This document shows, one piece after another, positions 51,844 through 61,344 of a stretch of 64,000 nt of DNA. The stretch is from Kitasatospora acidiphila (lineage in GTDB: Bacteria > Actinomycetota > Actinomycetes > Streptomycetales > Streptomycetaceae). The position numbers and the translations under genes were made by a program. The stretch is from the NCBI RefSeq assembly GCF_006636205.1, contig NZ_VIGB01000003.1, positions 1,364,001 through 1,428,000 on the forward strand, in the 5' to 3' direction. Positions within the stretch are counted from its first letter, which is position 1; the number at the start of each line of letters is the position of its first letter. The notes under the pieces were generated by a model. The model saw only the letters and a list, made by a program, of their open reading frames with translations. It did no database searches and was not told where the DNA came from.

Positions 51844-52608
51844 TCACTCGGCGTCGAGCTGCGCGCCGACCTCGTCCGGGATGTCGAAGTTGGCGAAGAC
51901 GTTCTGCACGTCGTCGCTGTCCTCGAGGGCGTCGATCAGCTTGAGGATCTTGCGGGCCCCGTCGATGTCCAGCTCGACCTGCATGCTGGGCACGAAGTTG
52001 GCCTCGGCCGAGTCGTAGTCCAGGCCGGCGTCGACCAGCGCGGAGCGGACCGCGACCAGGTCGGAGGCCTCGGAGAGCACCTCCAGGGTGTCGCCGAGGT
52101 CGTTGACCTCCTCGACGTCCAGACCGGCCTCGAGCACGACCTCGAGGACCTTGTCCTCGTCCACGCCGTCGGCCTTGGGAACGATCACCTGGCCCTTGCG
52201 GGAGAACAGGTAGGAGACCGAGCCCGGGTCGGCCATCGAGCCGCCGTTGCGGGTCATCGCGACCCGCACGTCGGAGGCGGCGCGGTTGCGGTTGTCGGTG
52301 AGGCACTCGATCAGCACCGCAACGCCGTTCGGGCCGTAGCCCTCGTACATGATCGTGGAGTAGTCGGCGCCGCCGGCCTCGAGACCGCCACCGCGCTTGA
52401 CGGCGCGGTTGATGTTGTCGATCGGGACGGAGCTCTTCTTGGCCTTCTGGATGGCGTCGTAGAGCGTCGGGTTGCCGGACGGGTCGGGCCCGCCGGTCTT
52501 CGCCGCCACCTCGATGTTCTTGATCATCTTGGCGAAGAGCTTGCCGCGCTTGGCGTCGATCACGGCCTTCTTGTGCTTGGTGGTAGCCCACTTAGAGTGG
52601 CCGGACAT
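51844..52608 (-). CDS. YebC/PmpR-family transcriptional and translational regulator
   Basis: 254 residues from the ATG at 52608 (AAGGAGCTGGTG upstream). The N-terminus [25 protein letters not shown] and the central [19 protein letters not shown] are diagnostic. Recent work links members of this family to ribosome function at polyproline sequences as well as DNA binding. It is next to pdxT on the same strand, with a 79-base gap. Confidence 0.93.
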   Translation of the reverse strand: MSGHSKWATTKHKKAVIDAKRGKLFAKMIKNIEVAAKTGGPDPSGNPTLYDAIQKAKKSSVPIDNINRAVKRGGGLEAGGADYSTIMYEGYGPNGVAVLIECLTDNRNRAASDVRVAMTRNGGSMADPGSVSYLFSRKGQVIVPKADGVDEDKVLEVVLEAGLDVEEVNDLGDTLEVLSEASDLVAVRSALVDAGLDYDSAEANFVPSMQVELDIDGARKILKLIDALEDSDDVQNVFANFDIPDEVGAQLDAE

Positions 52609-52687
52609 CACCAGCTCCTTTACGTCGCCAACGGGAAATGAAACAGGGGAGATCTTACCGGTGTCGGGGCAGCGCTCCCGGCACCGG

Positions 52688-53314
52688 TCAGGCCCGGGCG
52701 CGGACCGCTTCCTCGACCATCCGCACGAAGAGCGCGTGCACCCGGTGATCACCCGTCAGCTCCGGGTGGAACGAGGTGGCCAGCAGGTTGCCCTGGCGCA
52801 CCGCCACGATCCGGGACTCGGCACCGTCGGCGGCCGGCAGCTCGGCCAGCACCTCGACGCTCGCGCCGACCGACTCCACCCAGGGGGCGCGGATGAAGAC
52901 GCCGTGCACCGGCTCGTCCTCGAAGCCCTTGAAGGCGATCTCCGACTCGAAGGACTCGTTCTGCCGGCCGAACGCGTTGCGGCGCACCACCATGTCGATG
53001 CCGCCGACGGTCTGCTGGTCGTCCCGGCCGTCCAGGATCTTGTCGGCCAGCATGATCATGCCCGCGCAGGAGCCGTAGACCGGCATGCCCGCCGCCACCC
53101 GGGCCCGCAGCGGCTCCATCAGGTCGAAGGCCAGTGCCAGGTTGGACATGGTGGTGGACTCGCCACCGGGGATCACCAGGCCGTCGACCTCGGCCAGCTC
53201 CTCGGCCCGGCGGACCGGGCGGGCCAGCGCGTCAGCCTCGGCGAGCGCTATCTGGTGCTCGCGGACGTCGCCCTGCAGGGCCAGGACGCCGATGGTGGGG
53301 ATGCTGGTGGACAA
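52688..53314 (-). CDS. pdxT: Pyridoxal 5'-phosphate synthase glutaminase subunit PdxT
   Basis: 208 residues of the class I glutaminase family. [15 protein letters not shown] and [18 protein letters not shown] lead to the catalytic Cys in [16 protein letters not shown], and [13 protein letters not shown] holds the His/Glu pair. It feeds ammonia to PdxS. It lies 95 bases downstream of pdxS, with a hairpin in the gap. Confidence 0.95.
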   Translation of the reverse strand: MSTSIPTIGVLALQGDVREHQIALAEADALARPVRRAEELAEVDGLVIPGGESTTMSNLALAFDLMEPLRARVAAGMPVYGSCAGMIMLADKILDGRDDQQTVGGIDMVVRRNAFGRQNESFESEIAFKGFEDEPVHGVFIRAPWVESVGASVEVLAELPAADGAESRIVAVRQGNLLATSFHPELTGDHRVHALFVRMVEEAVRARA

Positions 53315-53358
53315 GGGTGACTACCTCTTCTACTCAGTAGGGCTGAGGGAAAGCAGGG

Positions 53359-53393
53359 CGGCCCGTCGCGCCGTGGGTGCGCGCGACGGGCCG
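53359..53393 (-). terminator. Hairpin between pdxS and pdxT
   Basis: Perfect 13-base arms (53359-53371, 53381-53393) with a 9-base loop, 16 bases after the pdxS stop and upstream of pdxT. It may be a partial terminator that adjusts PdxS to PdxT ratio. Confidence 0.6.
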
Positions 53394-53409
53394 ACGGAGC
53401 GCGGGCTGG

Positions 53410-54324
53410 TTACCAGCCGCGGTTGGCGTAGCGCTCGGTCTCCGGCAGGGTGTCGCAGTTGATGCCGACCATGGCCTCACCCAGACCGCGGGAGACGTCC
53501 GCGATGATCTTCGGGTCGTCGAAGAAGGTGGTGGCCTTGACGACGGCGGCGGCGCGCTTGGCCGGGTCGCCGGACTTGAAGATCCCCGAGCCGACGAAGA
53601 CGCCCTCGGCGCCCAGCTGCATCATCAGCGCGGCGTCGGCCGGGGTGGCCACGCCACCGGCGGAGAACAGCACGACCGGGAGCTTGCCCAGCTGCGCGAC
53701 CTCCTTGACCAGCTCGTACGGGGCCTGCAGGTTCTTGGCCGCGACGTAGAGCTCGTTCTCGTCCAGGGTGGTGAGGCGGCGGATGTCGGCGTTGATCTGG
53801 CGCATGTGGCGAACGGCCTCGACCACGTTGCCGGTGCCGGCCTCGCCCTTGGAGCGGATCATGGCCGCGCCCTCGGCGATCCGGCGCAGCGCCTCACCGA
53901 GGTTGGTGGCACCGCAGACGAACGGGGTGGTGAAGGCCCACTTGTCGGAGTGGTTGACCTCGTCGGCCGGGGTGAGGACCTCGGACTCGTCGATGTAGTC
54001 GACACCGAGCGCCTGCAGGACCTGGGCCTCGACGAAGTGGCCGATGCGGGACTTGGCCATGACCGGGATCGAGACGGCGTTGATGATGCCCTCGATCATG
54101 TCCGGGTCGGACATCCGGGCCACGCCGCCGTCCTTGCGGATGTCGGCGGGGACCCGCTCCAGCGCCATGACGGCGACGGCACCGGCATCCTCCGCGATCT
54201 TGGCCTGCTCGGCGTTGACCACGTCCATGATCACACCGCCCTTGAGCTGCTCGGCCATGCCGCGCTTGACCCGGGCGGTACCGATCTGCGGCTGGTCGGC
54301 GGAAGCGGGAGTGCTGGTGGACAC
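53410..54324 (-). CDS. pdxS: Pyridoxal 5'-phosphate synthase lyase subunit PdxS
   Basis: 304 residues from the GTG at 54324 (GAGG upstream). It makes PLP from ribose 5-phosphate, glyceraldehyde 3-phosphate and ammonia. [56 protein letters not shown] (catalytic Lys) and [20 protein letters not shown] are diagnostic. It is upstream of pdxT and on the same strand. Confidence 0.96.
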   Translation of the reverse strand: MSTSTPASADQPQIGTARVKRGMAEQLKGGVIMDVVNAEQAKIAEDAGAVAVMALERVPADIRKDGGVARMSDPDMIEGIINAVSIPVMAKSRIGHFVEAQVLQALGVDYIDESEVLTPADEVNHSDKWAFTTPFVCGATNLGEALRRIAEGAAMIRSKGEAGTGNVVEAVRHMRQINADIRRLTTLDENELYVAAKNLQAPYELVKEVAQLGKLPVVLFSAGGVATPADAALMMQLGAEGVFVGSGIFKSGDPAKRAAAVVKATTFFDDPKIIADVSRGLGEAMVGINCDTLPETERYANRGW

Positions 54325-54454
54325 GTAAGACCTCACTCGAAGACGAACCGGTGTGCTATCGCCCTATGGTAGGCGGTTCACTCGGCGTGTTGATGTGCCA
54401 CCCAGTCCAGGCCGCACACCTGCAACCTTACAAAGAGGCCGGTACTGACCGGCA

Positions 54455-55000
54455 CTACGCGGGCGAACCTTGCGGCACCAGGGCCGCGGGGGCCTCGTCG
54501 TCCATCTCGAAGGCCATCGGGAACGGCGCCCGGCCGGCCAGCCGGAAGTAGCGGACGATCCGGTGCGTGCGCAGGGCACGGGCCGCCCGCACCGCGTCGT
54601 TGTGGAACCGCCTGGCCATCGGCACCCGGCGGATCGCCGAGGTCAGATCGCGCAGCACCTCCTCGCCGCCCGGCACCGCGCGCAGCTCCGCCACCTGAAC
54701 CGGCTCGCCGAAGACCGCGCGCAGCGCCTGGCTGAGCTCGCTCTCCGCCACCTCGCGGTGCTCCTCGTCGGCCTGCCGGGCCGCGTGCGAGGCCTCGTAG
54801 AGCAGGATCGAGGCGGCCGGGTCGAGCAGCGAGGAGGTGGCCAGCTCCTGCGCCACCGAGGCCCGGCGCAGCAGCTGGGCGTCCAGCGCCGCCCGGGCGG
54901 TGTCCAGCCGCGTGTGCAGGCGGTCCAGCCGCCCGGCCGTCCAGCTCAGATAGACGGCGAACAGCACCACGGCCACACCGGCCCAGATCCAGTCAGTCAC
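54455..55000 (-). CDS. LemA-like membrane-anchored conserved protein
   Basis: 181 residues. One N-terminal membrane helix (WIWAGVAVVLFAVYLSW) is followed by a helical region LDRLHTRLDTARAALDAQLLRR, like the first helix of LemA. RRFHNDAVRAARALRTHRIVR echoes the LemA F/Y-N-D-x-V motif. LemA family proteins have no settled biochemical function. It is divergent from the cupredoxin-like gene at 55133 and upstream of pdxS on the same strand by 130 bases. Confidence 0.7.
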   Translation of the reverse strand: MTDWIWAGVAVVLFAVYLSWTAGRLDRLHTRLDTARAALDAQLLRRASVAQELATSSLLDPAASILLYEASHAARQADEEHREVAESELSQALRAVFGEPVQVAELRAVPGGEEVLRDLTSAIRRVPMARRFHNDAVRAARALRTHRIVRYFRLAGRAPFPMAFEMDDEAPAALVPQGSPA

Positions 55001-55132
55001 GAGGGGCCACGCTACCCGCCGCCCACCGGCCGCTACGCCATCCGTGGCGGTTCGCCCGGATGGCGTCTGGCTGATGATCCGTCAATCTGATGATCTGTGA
55101 GAGGGGTCACACATAAGACAGAGAGGATCCGC

Positions 55133-56056
55133 ATGAGCACCGCTCTGCTCCGCCGCGGCGCGATCAGTGGCGTGCGGAGTGCCGCCGTCGCCGCGCTCGC
55201 CTTCGCCACCGCGCTCGGCGGCGCCGTCGCCGCACACGCCGACGCACCCGGACACAAGGGGTTCGTCGTCAACGTCAAACTCAGCGCCTCCGGGGTCGTC
55301 GAGGCACCCGACGAGCATCCCGGCGGCACCGTCACCTTCCGGGTCGCCACCGACGATCCGAACGGCCGCCAGCTGCAGATCTTCCGTCCGCACGCCGGCG
55401 TCACCATCGACCAGGTCCTCAAGGACCTCGGCAACGCCGTCAGCCAGGACCCGCCCACCGCCGCCGCCGGGATCACCGCGGTCACCAACGAGGCCGAGGC
55501 GCTCGGCGGTGCGCTGACCACGCCCAGCATTCCGATGATCGTCACCGAGGACATCAAGCCCGGCCCGATCTACCTGCTCGACTTCACGGCCTTCCTCGCC
55601 CACCCGACCACCCCGCCGCCGGTCAAGGAGATCGACCTCTGCGAGGACGCGGGCTTCCACATCCCGCACTTCCCGCACGAGATCGTCATCCAGAAGGACA
55701 CCCCGGACGGCCCGCGCTTCCAGACCGAGAACGTCGACAGCGCGGGCGGTGCGTTCTTCGTCCACAACGCCGCCACCGAGCTGCACGAGATGCAGATCCA
55801 GCCGGTCGTCCCCGGCACCACCGACGACCAGATCCAGGCGTACTTCAACGCCATCGCCAGCGGTCAGACCCCGCCGCCCTCGCCCTTCACCGGCCTGCCG
55901 GTCGGCCTCGGCGCCATCTCCCCCAACCACGACGCGGTGGTCCACGCGGACAAGCTGCCGCCCGGCGACTACGCGCTGCTCTGCTTCATCCCCGACGACA
56001 AGACCGGTGTGCCGCACGCCTTCCTCGGCATGCACAAGGTGGTCCACCTGGCCTGA
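55133..56056 (+). CDS. Secreted protein with duplicated cupredoxin-like domain
   Basis: 307 residues from the ATG at 55133 (GAGAGG upstream). Signal peptide to about residue 37 (HADAPG). The second half has FFVHNAATELHEMQIQPV and PPGDYALLCFIPDDKTGVPH ahead of LGMHKVV. His218, Cys284, His295 and Met300 match the order of type 1 copper ligands. The first half (about 40-165) has the same layout but lacks these ligands (LQIFRP, IYLLD). I infer tandem domain duplication, with copper binding only in copy 2. Function is unknown. Confidence 0.68.
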   Translation: MSTALLRRGAISGVRSAAVAALAFATALGGAVAAHADAPGHKGFVVNVKLSASGVVEAPDEHPGGTVTFRVATDDPNGRQLQIFRPHAGVTIDQVLKDLGNAVSQDPPTAAAGITAVTNEAEALGGALTTPSIPMIVTEDIKPGPIYLLDFTAFLAHPTTPPPVKEIDLCEDAGFHIPHFPHEIVIQKDTPDGPRFQTENVDSAGGAFFVHNAATELHEMQIQPVVPGTTDDQIQAYFNAIASGQTPPPSPFTGLPVGLGAISPNHDAVVHADKLPPGDYALLCFIPDDKTGVPHAFLGMHKVVHLA

Positions 56057-56074
56057 CCCGACTCGACGCAACGC

Positions 56075-56118
56075 CGGCGGCCCGGCCCTGGATTCGGCGA
56101 TCCCGGGCCGGGCCGCCG
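56075..56118. terminator. Bidirectional terminator between cupredoxin-like gene and pimA
   Basis: Perfect 14-base arms (56075-56088 and 56105-56118) with a 16-base loop, between convergent genes. Confidence 0.7.
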
Positions 56119-56126
56119 CATCGGGC

Positions 56127-57290
56127 TCAGGTGAAGCGCGAACCGCGGTCGTCCTCGCGCACCTTCGGCGCGGCGCCTATGGTGCCGGCCATGCCGTCCG
56201 CCACCGTCTCGTAGACCGCCAGGATGTCCGCCCCCACGACCGACCAGTCGAACCGCGTCACATGCTCCGAGGCCGCCGTCCGCAGTTCGGCGAGCCGGGC
56301 CGGATCGTCCAGCAGCCGCACCGCCGCCCGGGCCAGCGCCGCCGCGTCGCCCACCGGGAACAGCTCCCCGGCCCGCCCGCCGTCCAGCACCTGCGCGAAC
56401 GCGTCCAGATCGCTGGCCAGCACCGCGGCCGCCGCCGACATCGCCTCCACCAGGATGATCCCGAAGCTCTCGCCACCGGTGTTCGGCGCCACGTACAGGT
56501 CCACGCTGCGCAGCAGCCGGGCCTTCTCCTCGTCACTCACCATGCCGAGGAACTCCACCCGGTCCCGCACCTCGGGTGCCAGCGCGGCGGCGGCCTCCGC
56601 CTCGTCGCCCTTGCCGGCCACCAGCAGCCGCACGTCCGGATGCGCCGCCAGGATCTCCGGCAGCGCCGACAGCAGCACCGGCAGGCCCTTGCGCGGCTCG
56701 TTGATCCGCCCGATGAACCCGATGGTCCGGCCGGACTGCCAGCGCTGCTCCGGCTGGGCCTCGGCGAAGAACGCGACGTCCACCCCGTTCGGGATCACCA
56801 CCGCGTCACCGCCCAGGTGCTCGACCAGGGTGCGCCGGGCGTACTCGCTGACCGCGACCCGGGCGCTGATCTTCTCGAAGATCGGCTGCAGGATCGGCGA
56901 GGCCGCGATCATCACCCGGGAGCGCGGGTTGGAGGTGTGGAAGGTCGCCACCATCGGGCCGGTCGCCGCCCAGCCCGCCAGCATCGACAGGCTCGGCGAG
57001 GCCGGCTCGTGCACGTGCAGGATGTCGAACTCGCCGTCGCGCAGCCAGCGCCGCACCCGGGTCGCCGAGATGATCCCGAAGCTCAGCCGGGCCACCGACC
57101 CGTTGTACGGCACCGCCACCGCCCGGCCGGCCGACACCACGTAGGACGGCAACCGCGAGTCGTCCTCGGCCGGCGCCAGCACCGAGACCTTGTGCCCCAA
57201 CTCGATCAGGTGCTCGGCCAGATCGCGGATGTGGAACTGCACCCCGCCGGGCACGTCCCAGTCGTACGGGCAGACGATCCCGATCCTCAC
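56127..57290 (-). CDS. pimA: Phosphatidylinositol mannosyltransferase PimA
   Basis: 387 residues of a GT-B glycosyltransferase (GT4). The N-terminus RIGIVCPYDWDVPGGVQFHI contains the Gly-Gly of the GDP-mannose site. FDILHVHEPASPSLS, VVIPNGVDVAFF, GRINEPRKGLPVLL and the C-terminal EX7E-like region ESFGIILVEAM are characteristic. It adds the first mannose to phosphatidylinositol. The GTG start overlaps the patA stop by 4 bases (GTGA), so it is the last gene of pgsA-patA-pimA. Confidence 0.94.
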   Translation of the reverse strand: MRIGIVCPYDWDVPGGVQFHIRDLAEHLIELGHKVSVLAPAEDDSRLPSYVVSAGRAVAVPYNGSVARLSFGIISATRVRRWLRDGEFDILHVHEPASPSLSMLAGWAATGPMVATFHTSNPRSRVMIAASPILQPIFEKISARVAVSEYARRTLVEHLGGDAVVIPNGVDVAFFAEAQPEQRWQSGRTIGFIGRINEPRKGLPVLLSALPEILAAHPDVRLLVAGKGDEAEAAAALAPEVRDRVEFLGMVSDEEKARLLRSVDLYVAPNTGGESFGIILVEAMSAAAAVLASDLDAFAQVLDGGRAGELFPVGDAAALARAAVRLLDDPARLAELRTAASEHVTRFDWSVVGADILAVYETVADGMAGTIGAAPKVREDDRGSRFT

Positions 57291-58261
57291 GACGCGGCCT
57301 CCCCCGCCGCCTCGGGCGCCGCGGACGGCTTGGGCCGGCGCGGCAGGTCGGCCACCCAGAACTTCTGCAGCATGTGCCAGTCCTGCGGGTGCGCCGCGAT
57401 CTCGGCGGCCCAGATGTCGGCCATCGCCTGCGTCATCTCGGCCTTCTGCGCCTGGCGGTCCGCACCCTCCGGCACCTCGATCGGCGGGTGGATCCGGGCC
57501 CGCATCACCGGGCCCTCGTACCAGAGCGAGACCGGCAGCAGCGCCGCCCCGGTCCGCTGCGCCAGCGCCGCCGGGCCGGCCGGCATCCGGGTGGCCTCAC
57601 CGAAGAACCGCACCGGCAGGCCGGCCTCCGACAGGTCCCGGTCGCCGACCAGGCAGACCAGCTTGCCCGCCCGCAGCCGCTTCGCCAGCGTCGCGACCAC
57701 CGACAGGTCGCTGCCGGTCAGCGCCAGCACCTCCATGCCCAGGCCCTCGCGGTAGGCCACGAACCGGTCGAACAGCGACTCCGGCTTCAGCCGCTCCGCC
57801 ACGGTGGTGAACTTGTAGCCGAGGTGCCGCACCACCCAGGCGCCGGCCAGATCCCAGTTGGCCATGTGCGGCAGCGCCAGGATCGCCCCCCGGTTCGCCT
57901 CCATCGCGGTGACCAGGTGCTCGATGCCCTCCACCCGCATGCTGTCGGCGATCTTCCGGTCGTTCCAGGCCGGCAGCCGGAACGCCTCCATCCAGTAGCG
58001 CAGGTAGGAGCGCATGCCGGCCCGGGACAGCTCGCGCAGCTCCAGCAACGAGGCCTGCGGCCGGACCCGGGCCAGGTTCGCCTCCAGCTGCCGCACCCCC
58101 TTGCCCTGCCGCCGCCAGGTGAAGTCGGCCAGTGCGTCGCCCAGCCGCTTCACCAGCGGCTCGGGCAGCACCTTCAGCACCGCCCAGCCCGCCGCGAACC
58201 CACCGTCGACCAACCGCTCCCGCAGCTGCGGGGCCCGCTGCGCCTGGGACACCTCGGCCAC
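57287..58261 (-). CDS. patA: Phosphatidylinositol mannoside acyltransferase (PatA, HtrB/LpxL family)
   Basis: 324 residues. The acyltransferase motif H-x4-D is HMANWDLAG, and VCLVGDRDLSEAGLPVRFFGE with PAALAQRTGAALLPVSLWY are family segments. It acylates a mannose of PIM on the cytoplasmic face. It starts 3 bases after the pgsA stop and overlaps pimA at its end, indicating tight coupling. Confidence 0.92.
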   Translation of the reverse strand: MAEVSQAQRAPQLRERLVDGGFAAGWAVLKVLPEPLVKRLGDALADFTWRRQGKGVRQLEANLARVRPQASLLELRELSRAGMRSYLRYWMEAFRLPAWNDRKIADSMRVEGIEHLVTAMEANRGAILALPHMANWDLAGAWVVRHLGYKFTTVAERLKPESLFDRFVAYREGLGMEVLALTGSDLSVVATLAKRLRAGKLVCLVGDRDLSEAGLPVRFFGEATRMPAGPAALAQRTGAALLPVSLWYEGPVMRARIHPPIEVPEGADRQAQKAEMTQAMADIWAAEIAAHPQDWHMLQKFWVADLPRRPKPSAAPEAAGEAAS

Positions 58262-58264
58262 CCG

Positions 58265-58912
58265 TCAGCCCTCCCGATCAGCTGCGGCCGCCTCGAAGGC
58301 CTCCCGCCGCACCGTCAGCATCCGCTGCAGCACCGTCACCAGGCTGCCTGCCGCGACCAGCCACAGCGCGATCGGCAGCAGCCACTCGATGTACGGCACC
58401 CCGAACTTGTGCAGGCCCGCGAAACCGGCCGCCACCAGGCTGATCACCAGCCGCTCGGCCCGCTCCACCAGCCCCGACACGTCACACGGCAACCCCAGGC
58501 TCTCGGCCCGCGCCTTGGTGTACGAGACCACCTGCCCGCTCGCCAGGCAGAACACCGCCACCGCGCACAGCAGGTTGTTGTTGCCCGAACCCGAGTACCA
58601 GAGCGCCAGACCGCCGAAGATCGCCGCGTCCGCCACCCGGTCCAGCGTCGAGTCCAGGAACGCCCCCCACTTGTTGGAGGTGCCCGCCTGCCGGGCCATG
58701 TTCCCGTCCACCAGGTCCGAGAAGATGAACAGGGTGACGGTGACCGTGCCCCAGAAGAACTCCCCGCGCGGGAAGAACACCAGCGCACCCGCCACCGACC
58801 CGGCCGTGCCGATCAGGGTCACCGCGTCCGGGCTCACCCCCCAGCGCAGCAGCAGCGCGGCGAACGGGGTCAGAACACGTGTGAAGAAGGCACGCGCGTA
58901 TTTGTTGAGCAT
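58265..58912 (-). CDS. pgsA: Phosphatidylinositol phosphate synthase PgsA (CDP-alcohol phosphatidyltransferase)
   Basis: 215 residues from the ATG at 58912 (GGAAGG upstream), the known start of the family (MLNKYARAFFTRVLTPF). The CDP-alcohol motif is complete: DLVDGNMARQAGTSNKWGAF with LDSTLDR, i.e. D-x2-D-G-x2-A-R-x8-G-x3-D-x3-D. Several membrane helices follow. It makes phosphatidylinositol phosphate, the lipid base of PIMs. First gene of the PIM operon. Confidence 0.93.
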   Translation of the reverse strand: MLNKYARAFFTRVLTPFAALLLRWGVSPDAVTLIGTAGSVAGALVFFPRGEFFWGTVTVTLFIFSDLVDGNMARQAGTSNKWGAFLDSTLDRVADAAIFGGLALWYSGSGNNNLLCAVAVFCLASGQVVSYTKARAESLGLPCDVSGLVERAERLVISLVAAGFAGLHKFGVPYIEWLLPIALWLVAAGSLVTVLQRMLTVRREAFEAAAADREG

Positions 58913-59081
58913 GGCCTTCCCGACCGCTCCGATCTCACTACCGAGTTCGAGCACCGGCGGCCATCAGCGGCGCGCCGGGCGGCCGGGCGGATCAGCCCAC
59001 CCGGCGTGACCCATGGTATCCAGCCCGACGACACCGCTCGGCCGCCCCGGTCATGATCGGCGGGGCGGCCGAGCGTGCGCC

Positions 59082-59474
59082 TCAACCGCGGCGCGGCAGC
59101 GCACATGCCGGGGTACCGCCCGGCATCCGGTGCCGGTTGGCCGCCACCCAGCGGTAGACCACCGCCGCCACCGGCCGCACCGGCGCCAACCGGAGCGCCC
59201 CGCCCAGGTAGGCCCAACCGCCCCCGGCGCGCAGCAGCAACTTCGCCACCGCCTGCGCGCCGCCGTACACCTCCCCCGACGGAGTGATCCACAACACCTC
59301 GCGGACCGCCTGCTCCTCGGTCACCCCCAGCCCGGCCAGATCGGCGAACTGGAACGGCTCGGCCCTCCACCCGCCGGCCCGCGAACCGCGCAGCCACCGA
59401 TCGGCGGCCCGCTCACAGGTGCTGCAGAACGCGCAGTCCCCGTCGAAGACCAACACCGGTTCTGAAAAGCTCAT
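59082..59474 (-). CDS. DCC-family thiol-disulfide oxidoreductase-like protein (DUF393)
   Basis: 130 residues. The diagnostic motif VFDGDCAFCSTCERAADRWL (D-G-x-C-x-x-C) lies at the N-terminus, followed by FADLAGLGVTEEQAVREVLW and a C-terminal VYRWVAANRHRMPGG. The fold is thioredoxin-like. Redox function is inferred from the Cys pair. It is transcribed on the minus strand and separated from pgsA by 169 bases. Confidence 0.85.
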   Translation of the reverse strand: MSFSEPVLVFDGDCAFCSTCERAADRWLRGSRAGGWRAEPFQFADLAGLGVTEEQAVREVLWITPSGEVYGGAQAVAKLLLRAGGGWAYLGGALRLAPVRPVAAVVYRWVAANRHRMPGGTPACALPRRG

Positions 59475-59635
59475 CTGACTGATCCCCTCCCACCTGGATC
59501 GAAGCCGGTCGCCCCGGGGAATGAATCCTGGCGTAAACCGTCACCGCCAGGTGACGGTACTTCAGACGATCATCGCCGCAAGGGCCTACGAGCACGGTAA
59601 CCTGCCGCTGACACGGAGGGAGAGGGGAGGCTGCC

Positions 59636-61282
59636 ATGGCAAAGCTCGACATGACTCCGGGGGCACAGATACCCCTTACGGACGGCGCCGGGCCGCAGAG
59701 CGCGGTCACCCAGGCGCTCTCGTCGGTTGCCTACCGCGACACCGAGCTGGACGAGTTCATCGAAAAGGTGGAGGGCGTCAGCAGGAAGACCGGCTGGCAC
59801 GACCTCTTCCGGCCGAATCTCGGCGAGGCCTGGAGCAAGGCCATCATCACGCGCACCCTCGGTGCCAAACGCAAGCCACTGGTGCCCGCGTTCGGCACCG
59901 AGCCCCGGATGGTGGTCGAACACTGCCTCGCCGCCGAGGAGTTGCGCGCCACCCGGGACAAGCGGCTGATGCTGGTCACGCTGGTCTTCGGCCTGCTCTT
60001 CCTGCCCGGCACGGTGATCTGGCTGGCCGGCTACGAGCTGCGTCGGCGGACCCAGAACGGCAAGTGGGACAAGGTGTTCGGCCCGCTGATCTGGCTGATC
60101 CCGGCCGCGCTGACCCTCTTCCTCGCCTGGAAGCCGCCTTTCAACGGGTTCTGGGGGCTCTACACCCGCATCGTCATGCTCGCCCCGATCGCCGGCTGGT
60201 TCATCGCCAAGCAGATCGTGATCAGGTCGGTCAAGGACCTGCGGGCCCGCTGGGCCGACGTGCTCGACGGCAACCTCGGCGCCGCCGTGCTGCCCACCGC
60301 CGTCCCCAAGAGCGAGAACGACAAGAAGGCCACCGCGCTCAAGCAGGGCCTCACCCAGCTGATGATGGAGCAGGACACCAACGTCCTGCACTACGCCGGG
60401 GTCAAGGGCATACTCGGCCTCGGCCGCCGCTTCTGCTCCTGGGAGATGGTGGAGGACCTCAAGCCCGCCGAGGGCTTCGAGGAGTTCCGCACCTTCCACG
60501 TCTGGGACCTGGTCAAGAAGATCACCGACCGGATCAACGGCACCATGGGGCGCAGCCATGTCGCCAACGGCGCCGTGCCGGGCGCCTCGGTCGAGCAGTG
60601 GGTGATCCAGGCCATCGGCGCCGGCGCCGACGAGATCAGCCGCCCCAGCGGCCCCGACATGGACGGGCCCCGGATGCGCGACCACGCCGTGGTCAGCATC
60701 GCCAACCAGCAGGACTTCGGCAAGGGCGGGCTGCGCCACTACCTGGGCACCCAGTTCGTGCTCAACAGCGGCCAGTTGATCGTCAGCGTCACGGTCACCG
60801 TCACCGTGCTTGCCAACACCCTGCGGGTCTCGGTCGCCGGGCACACCCTGCCGCCGCTCGATGGCCCGTTCGGCGACAAGCCCAAGGCGAGGGAGAAGTC
60901 GGTGCCCAAGCCCGGCAAGTTCTGGGAGGAGCGCACCGTCCAACTCCCGCTGGTGGACAACATCGAGGTGGTCCGCCAGGCACTGCGGGCACCGTTCCTG
61001 TGGGCCCCCGGGCTGCTCAACTGGCTCGGCGGCACCCTGAAGCTCCCGGAGCCGTTCGGCCTGCGCACCGCATGGGTCAGCCGGACCTGGGGCAACCGGT
61101 TCATGGCCGACGACTCGATTCGGATCGCCAGCCCCGTGGTCAGCGCGGTGCTGAGCGCCACCCTGGACTTCCTGGCGGACCACGACGTCAACATCGATCG
61201 CTTCACCAACCGCGGCCTGATCCTCAAGTCCGAGATGCAGGGCGCCCGGCCGTTCGACGCGGACGAGTACAGCGCCTCGTGA
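59636..61282 (+). CDS. Large membrane protein of unknown function
   Basis: 548 residues from the ATG at 59636 (GGGAGG upstream). Residues 1-100 are soluble. Membrane helices lie near 107-130 (LMLVTLVFGLLFLPGTVIWLAG), 145-165 (VFGPLIWLIPAALTLFLAW) and 170-190 (IVMLAPIAGWFIAKQI). The C-terminal 350 residues are soluble with no motif I can name. A run IVSVTVTVTVLANTLRVSVAG suggests a beta-rich segment. It lies between the PIM genes and the HIT gene. I believe it is conserved in streptomycetes but cannot name a family. Confidence 0.75.
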   Translation: MAKLDMTPGAQIPLTDGAGPQSAVTQALSSVAYRDTELDEFIEKVEGVSRKTGWHDLFRPNLGEAWSKAIITRTLGAKRKPLVPAFGTEPRMVVEHCLAAEELRATRDKRLMLVTLVFGLLFLPGTVIWLAGYELRRRTQNGKWDKVFGPLIWLIPAALTLFLAWKPPFNGFWGLYTRIVMLAPIAGWFIAKQIVIRSVKDLRARWADVLDGNLGAAVLPTAVPKSENDKKATALKQGLTQLMMEQDTNVLHYAGVKGILGLGRRFCSWEMVEDLKPAEGFEEFRTFHVWDLVKKITDRINGTMGRSHVANGAVPGASVEQWVIQAIGAGADEISRPSGPDMDGPRMRDHAVVSIANQQDFGKGGLRHYLGTQFVLNSGQLIVSVTVTVTVLANTLRVSVAGHTLPPLDGPFGDKPKAREKSVPKPGKFWEERTVQLPLVDNIEVVRQALRAPFLWAPGLLNWLGGTLKLPEPFGLRTAWVSRTWGNRFMADDSIRIASPVVSAVLSATLDFLADHDVNIDRFTNRGLILKSEMQGARPFDADEYSAS

Positions 61283-61304
61283 CGGACGTGGGGTGAACGA
61301 TCGA

Positions 61305-61332
61305 AAGGGCCCGCTCCTCGGAGCGGGCCCTT
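61305..61332. terminator. Terminator between the membrane protein and HIT genes
   Basis: 13-base arms at 61305-61317 and 61320-61332 with a short loop, starting 22 bases after the stop of the membrane protein gene and shared with the convergent HIT gene. Confidence 0.75.
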
Positions 61333-61344
61333 CGGCTTGGCGTC

